In this document: positions 5,996-6,683 of the stretch, piece after piece
How the letters are laid out: every line of letters begins with the position of its first letter
Position numbering within the stretch: position 1 is the first letter of the stretch
Assembly (NCBI GenBank): GCA_012910725.1
Contig: WNEG01000044.1
Location: 1 to 6,683 of the forward strand
Source of the DNA: Candidatus Ethanoperedens thermophilum
Lineage (GTDB): Archaea; Halobacteriota; Methanosarcinia; Methanosarcinales; EX4572-44
Length of the DNA stretch: 6,683 nucleotides
Reading direction: 5' to 3'
Made by a program: the position numbers and the translations under genes
Notes under the pieces: model-generated
The model's input: the letters and a program-made list of their open reading frames with translations, nothing else
Told to the model about the DNA's origin: nothing
The model's database searches: none

Positions 5996-6400
5996 CTAAA
6001 GCAACGCATCCACATCAACCAATGATAGCTCTTTTATCCTACTAAAATGCTTGATATTTCTTGTAAGTAGTGGGAGATTGAAATAAATACAGGTTCCCGC
6101 CACAAGAACATCTTTTACGTCCAGCGAGTTGCCGGTCATGGAGAGTTTTGCATGAATCTCGGCTGACTTTCTAATCGATGCACTGGGACAATCCAATATC
6201 TCAAAAAGATCAAGAACATCCTCCACCTTATTGAGCCTACCTGAGTAGTATCCTCCGTAATAAAGTTCATAAGCAGAAATCGGAGCGATACAACAAGCGT
6301 ACTTTTCAATCGCGGACGGGAGAACGTCTTGAAATCGAGTTTTCCCGCGTAGGTAGTCTATGACAACATTGGAATCTACACAGATTCTTCGAGTGTCCAT
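5996..6400 (-). CDS. vapC: PIN-domain ribonuclease toxin, VapC family
   Basis: A 134-residue PIN domain of typical VapC length. The acidic site is complete: D9 in ICVDSNVVIDYLRG, E45 in ISAYELYYGG and D97 in LDVKDVLVAGT, followed by TRNIKHFSRI with the conserved Thr-Arg-Asn (113-115). VapC toxins are magnesium-dependent ribonucleases that usually cut tRNA or rRNA and are neutralised by the protein encoded upstream. ATG 6400 is supported by a Shine-Dalgarno GAGGA (6410-6414 on the plus strand) nine bases before it, inside the end of the upstream gene; the two genes overlap by 25 bases, the usual antitoxin-then-toxin order. The RNA target cannot be read from sequence. Convergent with the VWA operon, with two decayed genes between. 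Confidence 0.93.
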   Translation of the reverse strand: MDTRRICVDSNVVIDYLRGKTRFQDVLPSAIEKYACCIAPISAYELYYGGYYSGRLNKVEDVLDLFEILDCPSASIRKSAEIHAKLSMTGNSLDVKDVLVAGTCIYFNLPLLTRNIKHFSRIKELSLVDVDALL

Positions 6401-6636
6401 CTTCTCATATCCTCATTGAATTTCATGTAGATATCCTCGATGTCCAGATCACTCCAACTGCCGCGGGCATTTCTAAACTTTTTAAGTTGTGATTCAGAGT
6501 ATTTTCTATCTGTCACCGATATCAACAGTTCTTTTTTGATAGTACGGATTATCTCTGTGAGTTTTGGCAAAAAATCGATTGGAACATCTTTAATTTCAGT
6601 CCATAATTGTTCTTCCAGCACCGACCTGTTGATCAT
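6376..6636 (-). CDS. vapB: Antitoxin partner of the VapC toxin
   Basis: An 86-residue charged protein directly upstream of, and overlapping, the PIN toxin gene. The N-terminal half (LEEQLWTEIKDVPIDFLPKL and the following helix) is predicted helical and resembles the DUF2281-like group of small antitoxins more than a ribbon-helix-helix or AbrB fold. The C-terminal part (GSWSDLDIEDIYMKFNEDMR) carries the Trp/Asp-rich pattern seen in toxin-neutralising tails of archaeal VapB-type proteins. The role is assigned mainly from context. ATG 6636 is supported by a Shine-Dalgarno GAGGT seven bases upstream. Such pairs usually repress their own promoter, but no operator is obvious here. Confidence 0.78.
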   Translation of the reverse strand: MINRSVLEEQLWTEIKDVPIDFLPKLTEIIRTIKKELLISVTDRKYSESQLKKFRNARGSWSDLDIEDIYMKFNEDMRRWTLEESV

Positions 6637-6643
6637 ATTTAAG

Positions 6644-6682
6644 ACCTCATATTGGTAAACTGTTTGACGGGGTCGTTTATAA
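6644..6682 (-). promoter_or_regulatory. Promoter and ribosome binding site of the vapBC pair
   Basis: On the minus strand a TATA-like TTATAAA lies at 6682-6676, about 40 bases before the vapB ATG. A Shine-Dalgarno GAGGT lies at 6648-6644. The spacing predicts transcription starting near 6655 with a short leader. The upstream recognition element would be outside the window. Confidence 0.5.
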
Positions 6683-6683
6683 T

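Noticed and set aside
6440..6658. Plus-strand 72-residue ORF opposite vapB
   Set aside because: Antisense to the antitoxin gene, which has its own ribosome binding site and toxin partner; no motif seen.

Overview
The window looks archaeal, most likely from a methanogen- or methanotroph-related euryarchaeal lineage (Methanomicrobia, Syntrophoarchaeia or a similar group). This is inferred from four things: TATA-box style promoters, an archaeal DUF58 / von Willebrand A (VWA) membrane-protein operon, an archaeal-style type I dockerin, and two kinds of toxin-antitoxin gene on one short stretch. No ribosomal or other marker gene is present, so the lineage is not firmly placed.

Layout. Positions 1-131 hold no complete gene; there is possibly the 5' end of a leftward gene (1-59) and an imperfect direct repeat. 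Positions 132-5223 hold a tight rightward three-gene operon: a soluble DUF58 protein, a BatA-like membrane VWA protein, and a larger membrane protein with a degenerate amidotransferase-like domain and an intact VWA domain. Gene 3 most likely starts at a TTG that overlaps the stop of gene 2 and is preceded by a strong Shine-Dalgarno sequence. Such genes normally work with a MoxR-type AAA+ ATPase, with the DUF58 protein as cytosolic partner and the VWA proteins as membrane adaptors acting on an unknown target. No moxR is visible in the 131 bases upstream.

Positions 5224-5995 are a gene graveyard between this operon and the next intact genes. Reading leftward it holds a complete-length but frameshifted HicA toxin gene (5491-5677), which simple ORF calling misses, and a solitary dockerin module (5739-5952) split by its own frameshift. 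The putative HicA also has Tyr where the catalytic His is expected. A TATA box followed by a 17-codon leaderless-type start (5445) may be the stump of another truncated gene.

Positions 5996-6683 hold an intact leftward toxin-antitoxin pair: a small antitoxin-like gene followed by, and overlapping, a PIN-domain (VapC) ribonuclease. Its promoter and Shine-Dalgarno lie at the right edge.

I do not see a convincing undescribed system. The most informative observations are the hidden hicA, the split orphan dockerin, and the differing state of the metal-binding (MIDAS) motifs across the three VWA proteins.
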